Shown piece by piece: positions 7,602 through 15,215 of a stretch of DNA of 64,000 nt. Where the stretch lies: positions 722,501 through 786,500 of the forward strand of contig NZ_CP022203.1 in the NCBI RefSeq assembly GCF_002305895.1. Reading direction: 5' to 3'. The notes below the pieces were generated by a model. That model worked only from the letters and a program-made list of their open reading frames with translations. It was not told where the DNA came from and ran no database searches. Within the stretch, counting starts at the first letter, position 1. The number at the start of each line of letters is the position of its first letter. Made by a program: the position numbers and the translations under genes. The DNA comes from Corallococcus macrosporus DSM 14697. GTDB taxonomy: Bacteria > Myxococcota > Myxococcia > Myxococcales > Myxococcaceae.

Positions 7602-9188
7602 ATGGAACGCTGGAAGCCGACTGTGGAGCAGAGCGCACGGGAGCAGCGCCTGCTGAAGCTCGCGGGGAAGAGCAGGAAGCTCTTCGTCTTCCTGCGCGAG
7701 CATCAGCACGAGTTGTTCGATGAGGCCTTTCAGGACGAACTCGAGGCAATGTACCGGCAGACGGGCCAGGGACAAGCGCCGCAGCCGCCCGCGATGATGT
7801 GCATGGCGCTGCTGGTGCAGGCTTACACGCAGACGTCGGACGCCGAAGCCGTGTGTCTCTCGGCCACCGACAGCCGGTGGCGCATGGTACTGGACCGGCT
7901 CGGCACGGATGAGGACGAGCCAGCCTTCTCCCAGGGCGGGCTGCAGCAATTCCGGGAGCGCCTCATCGCGACCGAAATGGACCGCCGACTGCTGGAGCGC
8001 ACCGTCGAGGTGGCGAAGCGGACGAAGGGGTTCGATTCGAAGAAGACGCCGAAGACGCTGCGAGTGGGGGTGGACAGCCGCCCTTTAGAAGGGGCCGGGC
8101 GGGTTGAGGACACCCTCAACCTGCTCGGCCACGCAGGCCGAAAAATAGCCGAGGGCATGGCGCTCGTGCTCGGCACTGACGTCGAGGAGGTGTGCCAGCA
8201 GGCCGATGCGCCGTTGCTGATGGCCAGCAGCATCAAGGCCGGCCTCGACATCGACTGGAGCGCGCCCGACGCGAAGGGCGAGGCACTCAATCGCCTGTGC
8301 CGACAGCTCGACCGCCTCATGGCCTGGGTGGCGAAGCAGTCGGCCTCGTGCGTCGCGGCTCCGCTGACGCGCTACATCGAAGCGCTCGCGCAGGTGCGCG
8401 AACAGGACCTCGAGCCGCGCCCCGAGGGTGGCGTGCAGATTCGACAGGGCGTGGCGGCCGACAGGCGCATCTCCATTGAGGACGCCGACATGCGCCACGG
8501 GCGGAAGAGCAAGAGCAAGCGCTTCAATGGCTACAAGCAGCACGTCGGCATCGACCTCGACACCGAGCTGGTGGTGGCCTGCGCCGTGACACCCGCCAAC
8601 CGCCCCGAAGAGGAGGCGACGGATGCACTGCAGGAAGACATGGCCCACCAGAACCTCTTTCCCGACGTCCTGCTCGTCGACAGGGCGTACCTCAACAGCA
8701 CGATGGCCGAGGACGTGCTGGCGAGCGGCGGCGACCTCGTCTGCCGCCCGTGGCGAGGAGCCAGCGCGAAGCCTGGACTCTTCGGCAAGCGCGACTTCAA
8801 AGTGAACATCCGCGACGGTACCCTCACGTGCCCCGCGGGCGAGGTAGAGCCCTTCGAGCCCGGCGCTGTCGTGCACTTCGACCCGGAAGCCTGCGGGCCG
8901 TGCAAGTTGCGCCCCAGTTGTACCCAGGCCGCGTCCGGCAAGGGGCGCAGCGTCACGATGGGCGATGACGAGCGCCTCCAGCAGCGCCTTCGCTCACGTC
9001 TGAAGACGCGCGCGGGCCGCGCACAGCTCCGCGAGCGGGTCGGCGTCGAGCATCGCCTGGCACATCTCGCCAACCGCCAGGGCCCGAAGGCCCGCTACCG
9101 TGGCACGCGCCGCAACCTCTTTGACCTCAGGCGACTCGGGGTCGTCCAAAACCTTGAGGTTGCCGCGCGCTACCAGCTCGCGGCGTGA
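7602..9188 (+). CDS. IS1182-family DDE transposase
   Basis: 528 residues from ATG 7602, with GGAGGT at ideal spacing. The N-terminal part (LFVFLREHQHELFDEAFQDE) has the helical region of IS1182/ISL3-like transposases. The RNase-H-like core includes LRVGVDSRPLEGAGRVEDT (first Asp), HVGIDLDTELVVACAVTPAN and DVLLVDRAYLNS (second Asp), with the last acidic residue in the C-terminal ERVGVEHRLAHL. A CPAG...CGPCKLRPSCTQ cluster before the C-terminus is the zinc-finger-like insert of this family. It is intact, fills the element, and starts 97 bp inside the left repeat. Confidence 0.95.
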   Translation: MERWKPTVEQSAREQRLLKLAGKSRKLFVFLREHQHELFDEAFQDELEAMYRQTGQGQAPQPPAMMCMALLVQAYTQTSDAEAVCLSATDSRWRMVLDRLGTDEDEPAFSQGGLQQFRERLIATEMDRRLLERTVEVAKRTKGFDSKKTPKTLRVGVDSRPLEGAGRVEDTLNLLGHAGRKIAEGMALVLGTDVEEVCQQADAPLLMASSIKAGLDIDWSAPDAKGEALNRLCRQLDRLMAWVAKQSASCVAAPLTRYIEALAQVREQDLEPRPEGGVQIRQGVAADRRISIEDADMRHGRKSKSKRFNGYKQHVGIDLDTELVVACAVTPANRPEEEATDALQEDMAHQNLFPDVLLVDRAYLNSTMAEDVLASGGDLVCRPWRGASAKPGLFGKRDFKVNIRDGTLTCPAGEVEPFEPGAVVHFDPEACGPCKLRPSCTQAASGKGRSVTMGDDERLQQRLRSRLKTRAGRAQLRERVGVEHRLAHLANRQGPKARYRGTRRNLFDLRRLGVVQNLEVAARYQLAA

Positions 9189-9190
9189 CC

Positions 9191-9206
9191 TAACCTGTTC
9201 GGCGCT
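9191..9206 (-). repeat. IS right inverted repeat (IRR)
   Basis: Reverse complement AGCGCCGAACAGGTTA; followed by CTAG at 9207-9210. It begins 2 bp after the transposase stop codon. Confidence 0.85.
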
Positions 9207-9283
9207 CTAGTTGAAGCGCGTGACAGCCGACGTTCCGCGCGGGACACGTCCCGCCGGACGCCGGAGTGCATACAGTCACGGCC

Positions 9284-10012
9284 ATGTGGCGGAGGCTCTG
9301 GCAGTGGGTGTCGGGATGGGACGTGGCGGTGACGCGGCTGTTGGGGCTGCTCCTGCTGCTGCTCGTGTGCTGCCTGGGCTTCATCGCCCTGTCGGACGAG
9401 GTGGCCGAGGGCGAGACGCAGCAGCTCGATGAGCGCATGCTGCTGGCCCTGCGCGACCCCGAGGACCCGGCGATGCCGCGCGGCCCCTGGTGGCTGCGAC
9501 GCACGGCGGAGGATGTGACGGCGCTGGGCGGTGTCCCCGTGCTGACGCTCGTCACCGTGGCGGTGTGCGGCTTCCTCCTGCTGGTGCGGCGCTACCGCAC
9601 GCTGCTGCTCGTGCTGGGCGCGACGCTGGGCGGCGCGGGCCTCAATGTCCTGCTCAAGCAGTTCTTCGCCCGGCCCCGGCCCTCCGTGGTGCCGCACCTC
9701 ACCGAGGTCGTCAGCCAGAGCTTCCCCAGTGGCCACGCCATGCTGTCAGCCACGGTCTACCTCACGCTCGGCGCGCTGCTGGCCCAGCTCGCCGAGCGCA
9801 AGCGGCTCAAGATCTATGTCCTCACGGTGGCGCTGCTCCTGCCGTTCCTCGTGGGCCTGACGCGCGTCTACCTGGGCGTCCACTACCCCACGGACGTGCT
9901 CGGCGGCTGGTCGGCCGGGCTGGCGTGGGCGCTGCTCATGGCCGTCTGTGCGCGGACGCTCCGACGGCGCAGCCCCGCATTGCGCGCGGAGGCCCGGCGT
10001 CCGGTGGAGTGA
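9284..10012 (+). CDS. PAP2-family membrane phosphatase
   Basis: 242 residues from ATG 9284 (an in-frame GTG lies at 9266). Several transmembrane helices and the three-part phosphatidic acid phosphatase type 2 signature are visible: KQFFARPRP, then FPSGHA, then TRVYLGVHYPTDVLGGW, with the catalytic His residues in motifs 2 and 3. Family members dephosphorylate lipid phosphates such as phosphatidate or undecaprenyl diphosphate at the outer face of the inner membrane. The usual SR of motif 3 is TR here. The last codons lie inside a 22-bp tandem repeat (9996-10061). The IS end is 77 bp upstream, so its native promoter may be displaced. Confidence 0.88.
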   Translation: MWRRLWQWVSGWDVAVTRLLGLLLLLLVCCLGFIALSDEVAEGETQQLDERMLLALRDPEDPAMPRGPWWLRRTAEDVTALGGVPVLTLVTVAVCGFLLLVRRYRTLLLVLGATLGGAGLNVLLKQFFARPRPSVVPHLTEVVSQSFPSGHAMLSATVYLTLGALLAQLAERKRLKIYVLTVALLLPFLVGLTRVYLGVHYPTDVLGGWSAGLAWALLMAVCARTLRRRSPALRAEARRPVE

Positions 10013-10061
10013 GGCGCGGCGTCCGGTGGAGTGAAGCGTGGCGTCCGGTGGAGTGATTCGC
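9996..10061 (+). repeat. Three tandem copies of a 22-bp unit
   Basis: Each unit starts GGCGTCCGGTGGAGTGA and differs only in the last five bases. Copy 1 (9996-10017) contains the stop codon of the PAP2 gene; copies 2 and 3 follow, each carrying the same GAGTGA. Looks like a slippage-type duplication of the gene's 3' end. Confidence 0.9.
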
Positions 10062-10302
10062 ACCCCCGGCCATGCGCGGGACGGTGAGTCGTGCCGCGGC
10101 GCGTCTTCCGTGAACCGGCCCGTCGCCGGATGACCTCGCCGTGCGTCCTTGAATCGGCGTCACGCTCAGGCTCCTGGCGTTCCGCGTCACGACCGTCCGC
10201 GCCCCCGCGCCGTTCAATGCGCGAAGCGCCTCCGAGCCGCGCTGCCCGGGCGCCCCGGCGGACACTGGCCCCAGGCCGCCCCCCGTGAGAGACAATGCGG
10301 CC

Positions 10303-12063
10303 ATGAGCCCGTGGGACTGGCTGTCGCGGTGGAGCTGGGGCGGCGCGCCGGTGCCCGCCTTCTACGACGAGTCCTACCGGCTGCCGCTCACCGGCATCGA
10401 GTCCTCCGTGGGCATCGAGCCGCGCGGCGTGGACTTCACCACCTGGTACCTCCTGGAGGCCCGCGCGCTGCGCGCCCAGGACGTGCACCACCCGCAGCCG
10501 GTGAGCCTGGCCGAGCTCACGCGCGTGCATGACGCCGCCTACCTGGAGTCGCTCGGCCAGCCGGAGACGCTGGCGCGCATCTTCGCCACCGACCCCGCCG
10601 ACGTGCCGGTGGACGCGCTGCTGTCCAACCTGCGCCGGGTGTGCGGCGGCACGCTGGGCGCGGCGCGGCTCGCGGTGGCGCGCAAGGGCCCGGTGGTGAA
10701 CATGGCGGGCGGCTTCCACCACGCCGCCCCGGCGCGCGGCGGCGGCTTCTGCGCGGTGAACGACATCGCGGTGGCGCTCGCCGCCCTCCACGCGGACGGC
10801 TTCGACGGGCAGGCCGTGGTGTTGGACTTGGATGCCCACCCGCCAGACGGCACGGCGGAGTGCCTGGCGGGACAGAAGCGGGCCTGGCTTGGCTCGCTGT
10901 CCGGCTGCGACTGGGGCGCGCTGGCGCCCGAGGTGGACGAGACGCGCGTCCCCGAGGGCACCGACGACCGGACCTACCTGGCCCTGCTCGACGCGCTCCT
11001 GGAGCGCATGCCCCGGCCGGACGTGGCCTTCGTCATCGCGGGCAGCGACGTGCTCGCGGGGGACCGCTTCGGCCGCGTGGGCCTGTCGCTGGACGGCGCC
11101 CGGCGCCGGGACCGGGCGCTGGCGCGCGCGCTGCGAGGCCTCCCCAGCGTCTGGCTCCCGGGCGGGGGCTACCACCGCGACGCGTGGAAGGTGTTCGCGG
11201 GCACCGTGCTCGTCCTGGCGGGACAGGGCCGCCGCCGCATCAAGGCGCGCTACGACCCGCTGAGCGCGCGCTATCGACGCATCGCCCGCTCCCTGACGCG
11301 CGAAGGCGCGACGCCGCTGGACGAGCCCATCACCCAGGAGGACCTGGAGGGCTCGCTGGGCCTGGGCGGCGGCCAGCGCCAGTCACGCCTCCTCGGCTAC
11401 TACACGGCGCAGGCGCTGGAGTACGCCTTCTTCCGCTACGGCCTCCTCGCCTACGTGGAGCGGCTCGGGTACAGCCGGCTGCGCGTGGCGGTGGGCTCGG
11501 TGGGGGAGGGGGACCGGATGGAGGTGCACGGCTGCGCGGCGGGCCAGGAGCACCTGCTGGTGGACTGCGTCGTGGAGCGCCGCGTGCTGGCCGGCGAGCC
11601 CTTCCTCTTCGTCAACTGGCTCGGCCTGCGCCATCCCCGCGCGCGCTTCAGCGAGGGCCGTGGGCGGCTCCCAGGCCAGGACGTGCCGGGGCTGGGCCTG
11701 GCGCGCGAGGCGACGGAGATGCTGCTCCTGATGGCGAAGCGCCTCGTCCTGGCGGGCGTGGCCTTCCGGCCCATGTGGTTCCACCTGGCGGTGCTGGCGC
11801 GCGCGCGCTTCCGCTTCCTGGACCCAGCGCGGCAGGGCCGCTTCGAGGCGCTGCTGCGCGATTTGGGCCACCTGCCCCTCCTGGAGGTCTCCCAGGCGGT
11901 GGTGGACGGCCAGGTGCTGCTCGACGGCCAGCCCTACGCGTGGGAGGCGAGCGACATGGTGTCGCGCCTGGAGCCCGCGGCGGGCGACGTGGAGGCCACG
12001 GCCCGGGAGCGCGAGCGCTGCCGCTTCACCTGGGAGCCCACCCGGCTGGCCACCGGGGCGTGA
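10303..12063 (+). CDS. Histone-deacetylase-like protein fused to a C-terminal domain of unknown function
   Basis: 586 residues from ATG 10303 (GTG 10285 also in frame). Residues about 15-310 are an arginase/deacetylase fold of the HDAC/AcuC/acetylpolyamine-deacetylase family: HDAAYLES (about 76-83), the His pair in GGFHHAAP (139-140), metal ligands D177 and H179 in VLDLDAHPPDG, D249 in AGSDVLAGD and the tyrosine of GGGYH (Y290). The usual DxHHGDG is DAHPPDG, so the stretch next to the zinc ligand is altered. Residues about 340-586 form a second domain with no family I can name. Likely role: zinc-dependent removal of acyl groups from lysines or small molecules. An acyltransferase gene follows 12 bp downstream. 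Confidence 0.85.
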   Translation: MSPWDWLSRWSWGGAPVPAFYDESYRLPLTGIESSVGIEPRGVDFTTWYLLEARALRAQDVHHPQPVSLAELTRVHDAAYLESLGQPETLARIFATDPADVPVDALLSNLRRVCGGTLGAARLAVARKGPVVNMAGGFHHAAPARGGGFCAVNDIAVALAALHADGFDGQAVVLDLDAHPPDGTAECLAGQKRAWLGSLSGCDWGALAPEVDETRVPEGTDDRTYLALLDALLERMPRPDVAFVIAGSDVLAGDRFGRVGLSLDGARRRDRALARALRGLPSVWLPGGGYHRDAWKVFAGTVLVLAGQGRRRIKARYDPLSARYRRIARSLTREGATPLDEPITQEDLEGSLGLGGGQRQSRLLGYYTAQALEYAFFRYGLLAYVERLGYSRLRVAVGSVGEGDRMEVHGCAAGQEHLLVDCVVERRVLAGEPFLFVNWLGLRHPRARFSEGRGRLPGQDVPGLGLAREATEMLLLMAKRLVLAGVAFRPMWFHLAVLARARFRFLDPARQGRFEALLRDLGHLPLLEVSQAVVDGQVLLDGQPYAWEASDMVSRLEPAAGDVEATARERERCRFTWEPTRLATGA

Positions 12064-12075
12064 TAGGGAAGGGGC

Positions 12076-12735
12076 GTGGACCTGGACGCGCTCCGCCGTG
12101 AGCAGCACAAGCGCCGGCTCTCCTGGATGCCGTGGCTCTATTTCAGCCTCAAGCCCCGCCACCGCGAATGGGCGGAGGCCTGGCAGCGCGAGGTGCAGCA
12201 GCAGCTCCGCGACCTGGAGACAGTGGACATCGCGGAGGGGTGCTTCATCGCCCCGGAGGCGCGCATCTTCGCCGAGCCCGGGCGCACCGTCGTCATCGGC
12301 CCCGGGTGCAGCATCGCGGCGGACGTCTTCCTTCACGGCCCCGTGACGCTCGGCCCCCGGGTGAGCCTCAACGCCCGGGCGAGCCTGGACGGCGGCGCCG
12401 CGGGCATCCGCATCGGCGAGGGGACCCGCATCGCCACCGGCGCCACCCTCTATGCCTTCGACCATGGGCTGGCGCCTGACCGGCCGGTGCGCGAGCAGCC
12501 CGTCACCTCGCGGGGGGGCGTCATCGGCGCGGACGTGTGGGTGGGGGCCAACGCCGGCATCACCGACGGCGTCACGGTGGGGGACCACGCCGTGGTGGCC
12601 ATGGGCGCCGTCGTCACCCGGGACGTCCCGGACTGGGCCATCGTCGCGGGCGTGCCGGCCCGCGTCGTGGGGGACCGGCGCCAGCGGCCCCGCTCAGGTG
12701 CTCCGGGTGGGTGGGAGCCCGGAGACGGAGCGTGA
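12076..12735 (+). CDS. Left-handed beta-helix (hexapeptide-repeat) acyltransferase
   Basis: 219 residues from GTG 12076 with GGAAGGGG upstream. Short helical N-terminus, then hexapeptide repeats of the form [IV]Gx(4) from about residue 50 ([17 protein letters not shown]) to the end ([22 protein letters not shown]). The DHGLAP stretch places the catalytic His where galactoside/maltose/WbbJ-type O-acetyltransferases have it, and [12 protein letters not shown] is the family's closing motif. It probably transfers an acetyl group from acetyl-CoA to a sugar or similar acceptor. It is 12 bp from the deacetylase-like gene, so the two are almost certainly co-transcribed. Confidence 0.88.
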   Translation: MDLDALRREQHKRRLSWMPWLYFSLKPRHREWAEAWQREVQQQLRDLETVDIAEGCFIAPEARIFAEPGRTVVIGPGCSIAADVFLHGPVTLGPRVSLNARASLDGGAAGIRIGEGTRIATGATLYAFDHGLAPDRPVREQPVTSRGGVIGADVWVGANAGITDGVTVGDHAVVAMGAVVTRDVPDWAIVAGVPARVVGDRRQRPRSGAPGGWEPGDGA

Positions 12736-12751
12736 AGTTCTCCCGCCTTCA

Positions 12752-12780
12752 TTGACTTCCAGATATTGAGACCCAATATG
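12752..12780 (+). promoter_or_regulatory. Candidate promoter with internal palindrome upstream of the sensor kinase
   Basis: A -35-like TTGACT (12752-12757), 17-bp spacer and -10-like AATATG (12775-12780). Inside it lies a perfect inverted repeat ATATTG-AGACC-CAATAT (12763-12779), conspicuously AT-rich in this genome and well placed for an operator. Unassigned regulator. Confidence 0.45.
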
Positions 12781-12898
12781 CTTCGGGTGACGTCGCCACG
12801 GGAGGGGAACCGCAGGGTCTGGACTCGCTCCCGGCAGCCGTAGGCGCTGTCAGGGCTTCCGGCCCCTCTCCGATGAGGCGCCAAGGGAGGCCAGGCAC

Positions 12899-15070
12899 GT
12901 GGCAGACGAGCAACGGGACGCGGCGGCGGTCAAGGACGCTCCCGGGAAGGCTTCAGGGACGGTCCCCGCGGACGTGGCGTGCGACCTGCTTTCCCCCATG
13001 AAGCCGCGAGCGGCACACGCCGGGAGCCAGGTGGAGTCCGAGCGCTTCCAGCACCTGTCCGAGCTGCTCCACGAGGTGGTGTTCCAACTCGACGCGCAGG
13101 GCCGCCTCACGGTGCTGGGCGGCGCGTGGGAGCGCCTCACCGGGACGCCGGTGGCGGACTGGCGCGGCCGCGCCCTGCTGGACGCCATCCACGCCGAGGA
13201 CCGCGCGCGCGCCAGGGCCGTGCTGGCGTACACGCCTGACAGGCCCGCGCCGCGCGAGGAGGTGCGCCTGGACGTGGGCGGCGGCAGGGGTGTCCGCTGG
13301 GTGGAGCTGTCCGCCCGCGCCCTGGCCACGGTGCCGGGCGAGGTGATGGGGACGCTCCTGGACGTGACGTCGCGGCGCTCCGCCGAGGAGGCCGTCACCA
13401 CCCGCGAGCGCTACCTGGAAGCCATGGTGCAGGTGCAGCGGCGGATGATGGGGCACGAGCTGCCGGACGACCTGTACGGCGCCGTGGTGGAGCCGCTGGG
13501 CCACGTCTCCGACGCCAGCCGCGTCTACGTCTTCGAGATGCACCTCGCCGAGGACGGCGCGCTGCTGGCGTCACAGCGCGCGGAGTGGTGCGCGCCGGGG
13601 GTCCCTCCCAACCTGGAGGACCCCAACATGCACGGCCTGCCCTTCAACGAGGCCCTGCGGCCCCACCAGTCCGAAAAGCTGCTGCGCGGCGAGCCGGTAC
13701 AAGGCCAGCCGCGCGACTTCACGGAGATGCTGGCGCCCATGCTGGAGGCGCAGGGCGTGCGCTCCGTGCTCCTGCTGCCCTTGCATGTCCACGGGCAGCT
13801 CTTCGGCGTCATCGGCTTCGACAACTGCCGCGAGCCCCAGCGCTGGGGCCCCATCGAGGTGAACCTGCTGTCGGGCGCGGCGGGCGCGCTGTCCCTGGCG
13901 CTGGAGCAGCGCACGGCCAACGCGCTGCGCATGCGCACGGAGACGACGCTGCGGCGCACCGAGGCCGGCGTCCACCTGCTGATCGAGGCCTTCCCGGACC
14001 CGGTGCTGGTGCACGTGGGCGACGGCGTGCTGCTCTCCGTCAACCCGGCCCTGGTGCAGTACCTGGGCTTCCGCGACGCCTCGGAGCTGGTGGGCCGCCA
14101 CATGCTGGACCTGGTCCGCCCCGAGGACCGGGGGGCCGCGCAGCTCCACCTGAGCCAGGCGCTGGAGGGCAAGAGCGCCGCGCGCGTGGTGGAGATGCCG
14201 CTGGTGCGCAGCGACGGCGAGGTGGTGGTGGCGGACCTGGTGACGCTGGCCGTGGTGCTGGACGGCTCGCCCGCGCGCATCACCGTGGCGCGCGACTTCA
14301 CCGAGCGCAAGCGCACCCAGGCGCAGCTCATGCTGACCGACCGCATGGCCTCCATGGGCCTGCTCGCCGCCGGCATCGCGCACGAGCTGAACAACCCCCT
14401 GGCCTACGTGCTGTCCAACCTGGACTTCCTCCACAGCGCCGTGGGCGGCACGCGCCCGCGCATGCTCTCCCCGGAGGACCTGGTGGAGCTGAAGCAGGTG
14501 CTGGACGACGCCCGCGAGGGCGCCGAGCGCATGCGGCAAATCGTCCGCCAGCTCCGCGTCTTCTCCCGCGTGGAGGACGGCAAGGAGGAGTCGGTGGACA
14601 TCCACGCCGTGCTCGAGTCCGTGTCGCAGATGGCCGCCAGCGTGGTGCGCGCCCGCGCCCGGCTGGTGAAGGACTACGGCGAGGTGCCGCTGGTGCGCGG
14701 CAACGAGGGCAAGCTGTTCCAGGTGTTCCTCAACCTCCTCATCAACGCCGCGCACGCCATCGAAGAGGGCGACTCGGAGGCGAACGAAATCCGCCTCACC
14801 ACCCGCGTGGAGGTGGGCCGGGTGACGGTGGTGGTGAGCGACACCGGCCAGGGCATCCCCCCGGAGCACCTGCGCCGCATCTTCGACCCCTTCTTCACCA
14901 CCAAGTCCTCCGGCCTGGGCACCGGCCTGGGGCTGTCCATCTGTGACACGATTGTGACGGCGCTGGGCGGCCACATCTCCGTGGAGTCGTCGGTGGGCGC
15001 GGGCACCACCTTCCGCGTGGCGCTCAGCGCCGCGCCGCCCAAGGCTCCGGTCAACCGGCCAGGCGGGTGA
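12899..15070 (+). CDS. Soluble PAS-GAF-PAS sensor histidine kinase
   Basis: 723 residues from GTG 12899, preceded by GGAGGCCAGG. No transmembrane segment. Domain order: PAS about 50-160, GAF about 165-340 (LLLPLHVHGQLFGVIGFDN), PAS about 355-470, HisKA with phospho-acceptor H495 in AGIAHELNNP, then HATPase with N box LLINAAHAIEE, G1 DTGQGIPPEH, F box FDPFFTTK and G2 GTGLGL. This is the soluble HPK4-like type abundant in myxobacteria. It senses a cytoplasmic signal and passes phosphate to a partner response regulator. No response regulator is adjacent, so it is an orphan kinase. A palindrome-bearing promoter lies about 120 bp upstream. Confidence 0.93.
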   Translation: MADEQRDAAAVKDAPGKASGTVPADVACDLLSPMKPRAAHAGSQVESERFQHLSELLHEVVFQLDAQGRLTVLGGAWERLTGTPVADWRGRALLDAIHAEDRARARAVLAYTPDRPAPREEVRLDVGGGRGVRWVELSARALATVPGEVMGTLLDVTSRRSAEEAVTTRERYLEAMVQVQRRMMGHELPDDLYGAVVEPLGHVSDASRVYVFEMHLAEDGALLASQRAEWCAPGVPPNLEDPNMHGLPFNEALRPHQSEKLLRGEPVQGQPRDFTEMLAPMLEAQGVRSVLLLPLHVHGQLFGVIGFDNCREPQRWGPIEVNLLSGAAGALSLALEQRTANALRMRTETTLRRTEAGVHLLIEAFPDPVLVHVGDGVLLSVNPALVQYLGFRDASELVGRHMLDLVRPEDRGAAQLHLSQALEGKSAARVVEMPLVRSDGEVVVADLVTLAVVLDGSPARITVARDFTERKRTQAQLMLTDRMASMGLLAAGIAHELNNPLAYVLSNLDFLHSAVGGTRPRMLSPEDLVELKQVLDDAREGAERMRQIVRQLRVFSRVEDGKEESVDIHAVLESVSQMAASVVRARARLVKDYGEVPLVRGNEGKLFQVFLNLLINAAHAIEEGDSEANEIRLTTRVEVGRVTVVVSDTGQGIPPEHLRRIFDPFFTTKSSGLGTGLGLSICDTIVTALGGHISVESSVGAGTTFRVALSAAPPKAPVNRPGG

Positions 15071-15215
15071 GCGCCGCGAGGGCCGCCGTCACCTCCGGCC
15101 CTCGCGCGGACTGTGGCCCTCTCGACGGCTCATTCTTCCGGTACTGCGTGCCCGCCCCGAGGCGTTATCCCCTTCCACTCCAGGGAGATGTTCCCTGGCG
15201 CCTTGGAGGCAGGCC

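Larger units (their letters stand above)
7505..9206 (+). mobile_element. IS1182-family insertion sequence, complete
   Basis: A 1702-bp element bounded by 16-bp terminal inverted repeats that match at 15 of 16 positions (AGCGCCGATCAGGTTA at the left; reverse complement of the right end AGCGCCGAACAGGTTA). Both ends abut CTAG (7501-7504 and 9207-9210), which may be a 4-bp target duplication or a palindromic target. It contains a single intact transposase gene. Both ends and the frame are intact, so it could still be mobile. Confidence 0.9.

Noticed and set aside
10062-10302. Possible small gene between the PAP2 and deacetylase-like genes
   Set aside because: The open frames there have no ribosome-binding site and no plausible protein; treated as intergenic.
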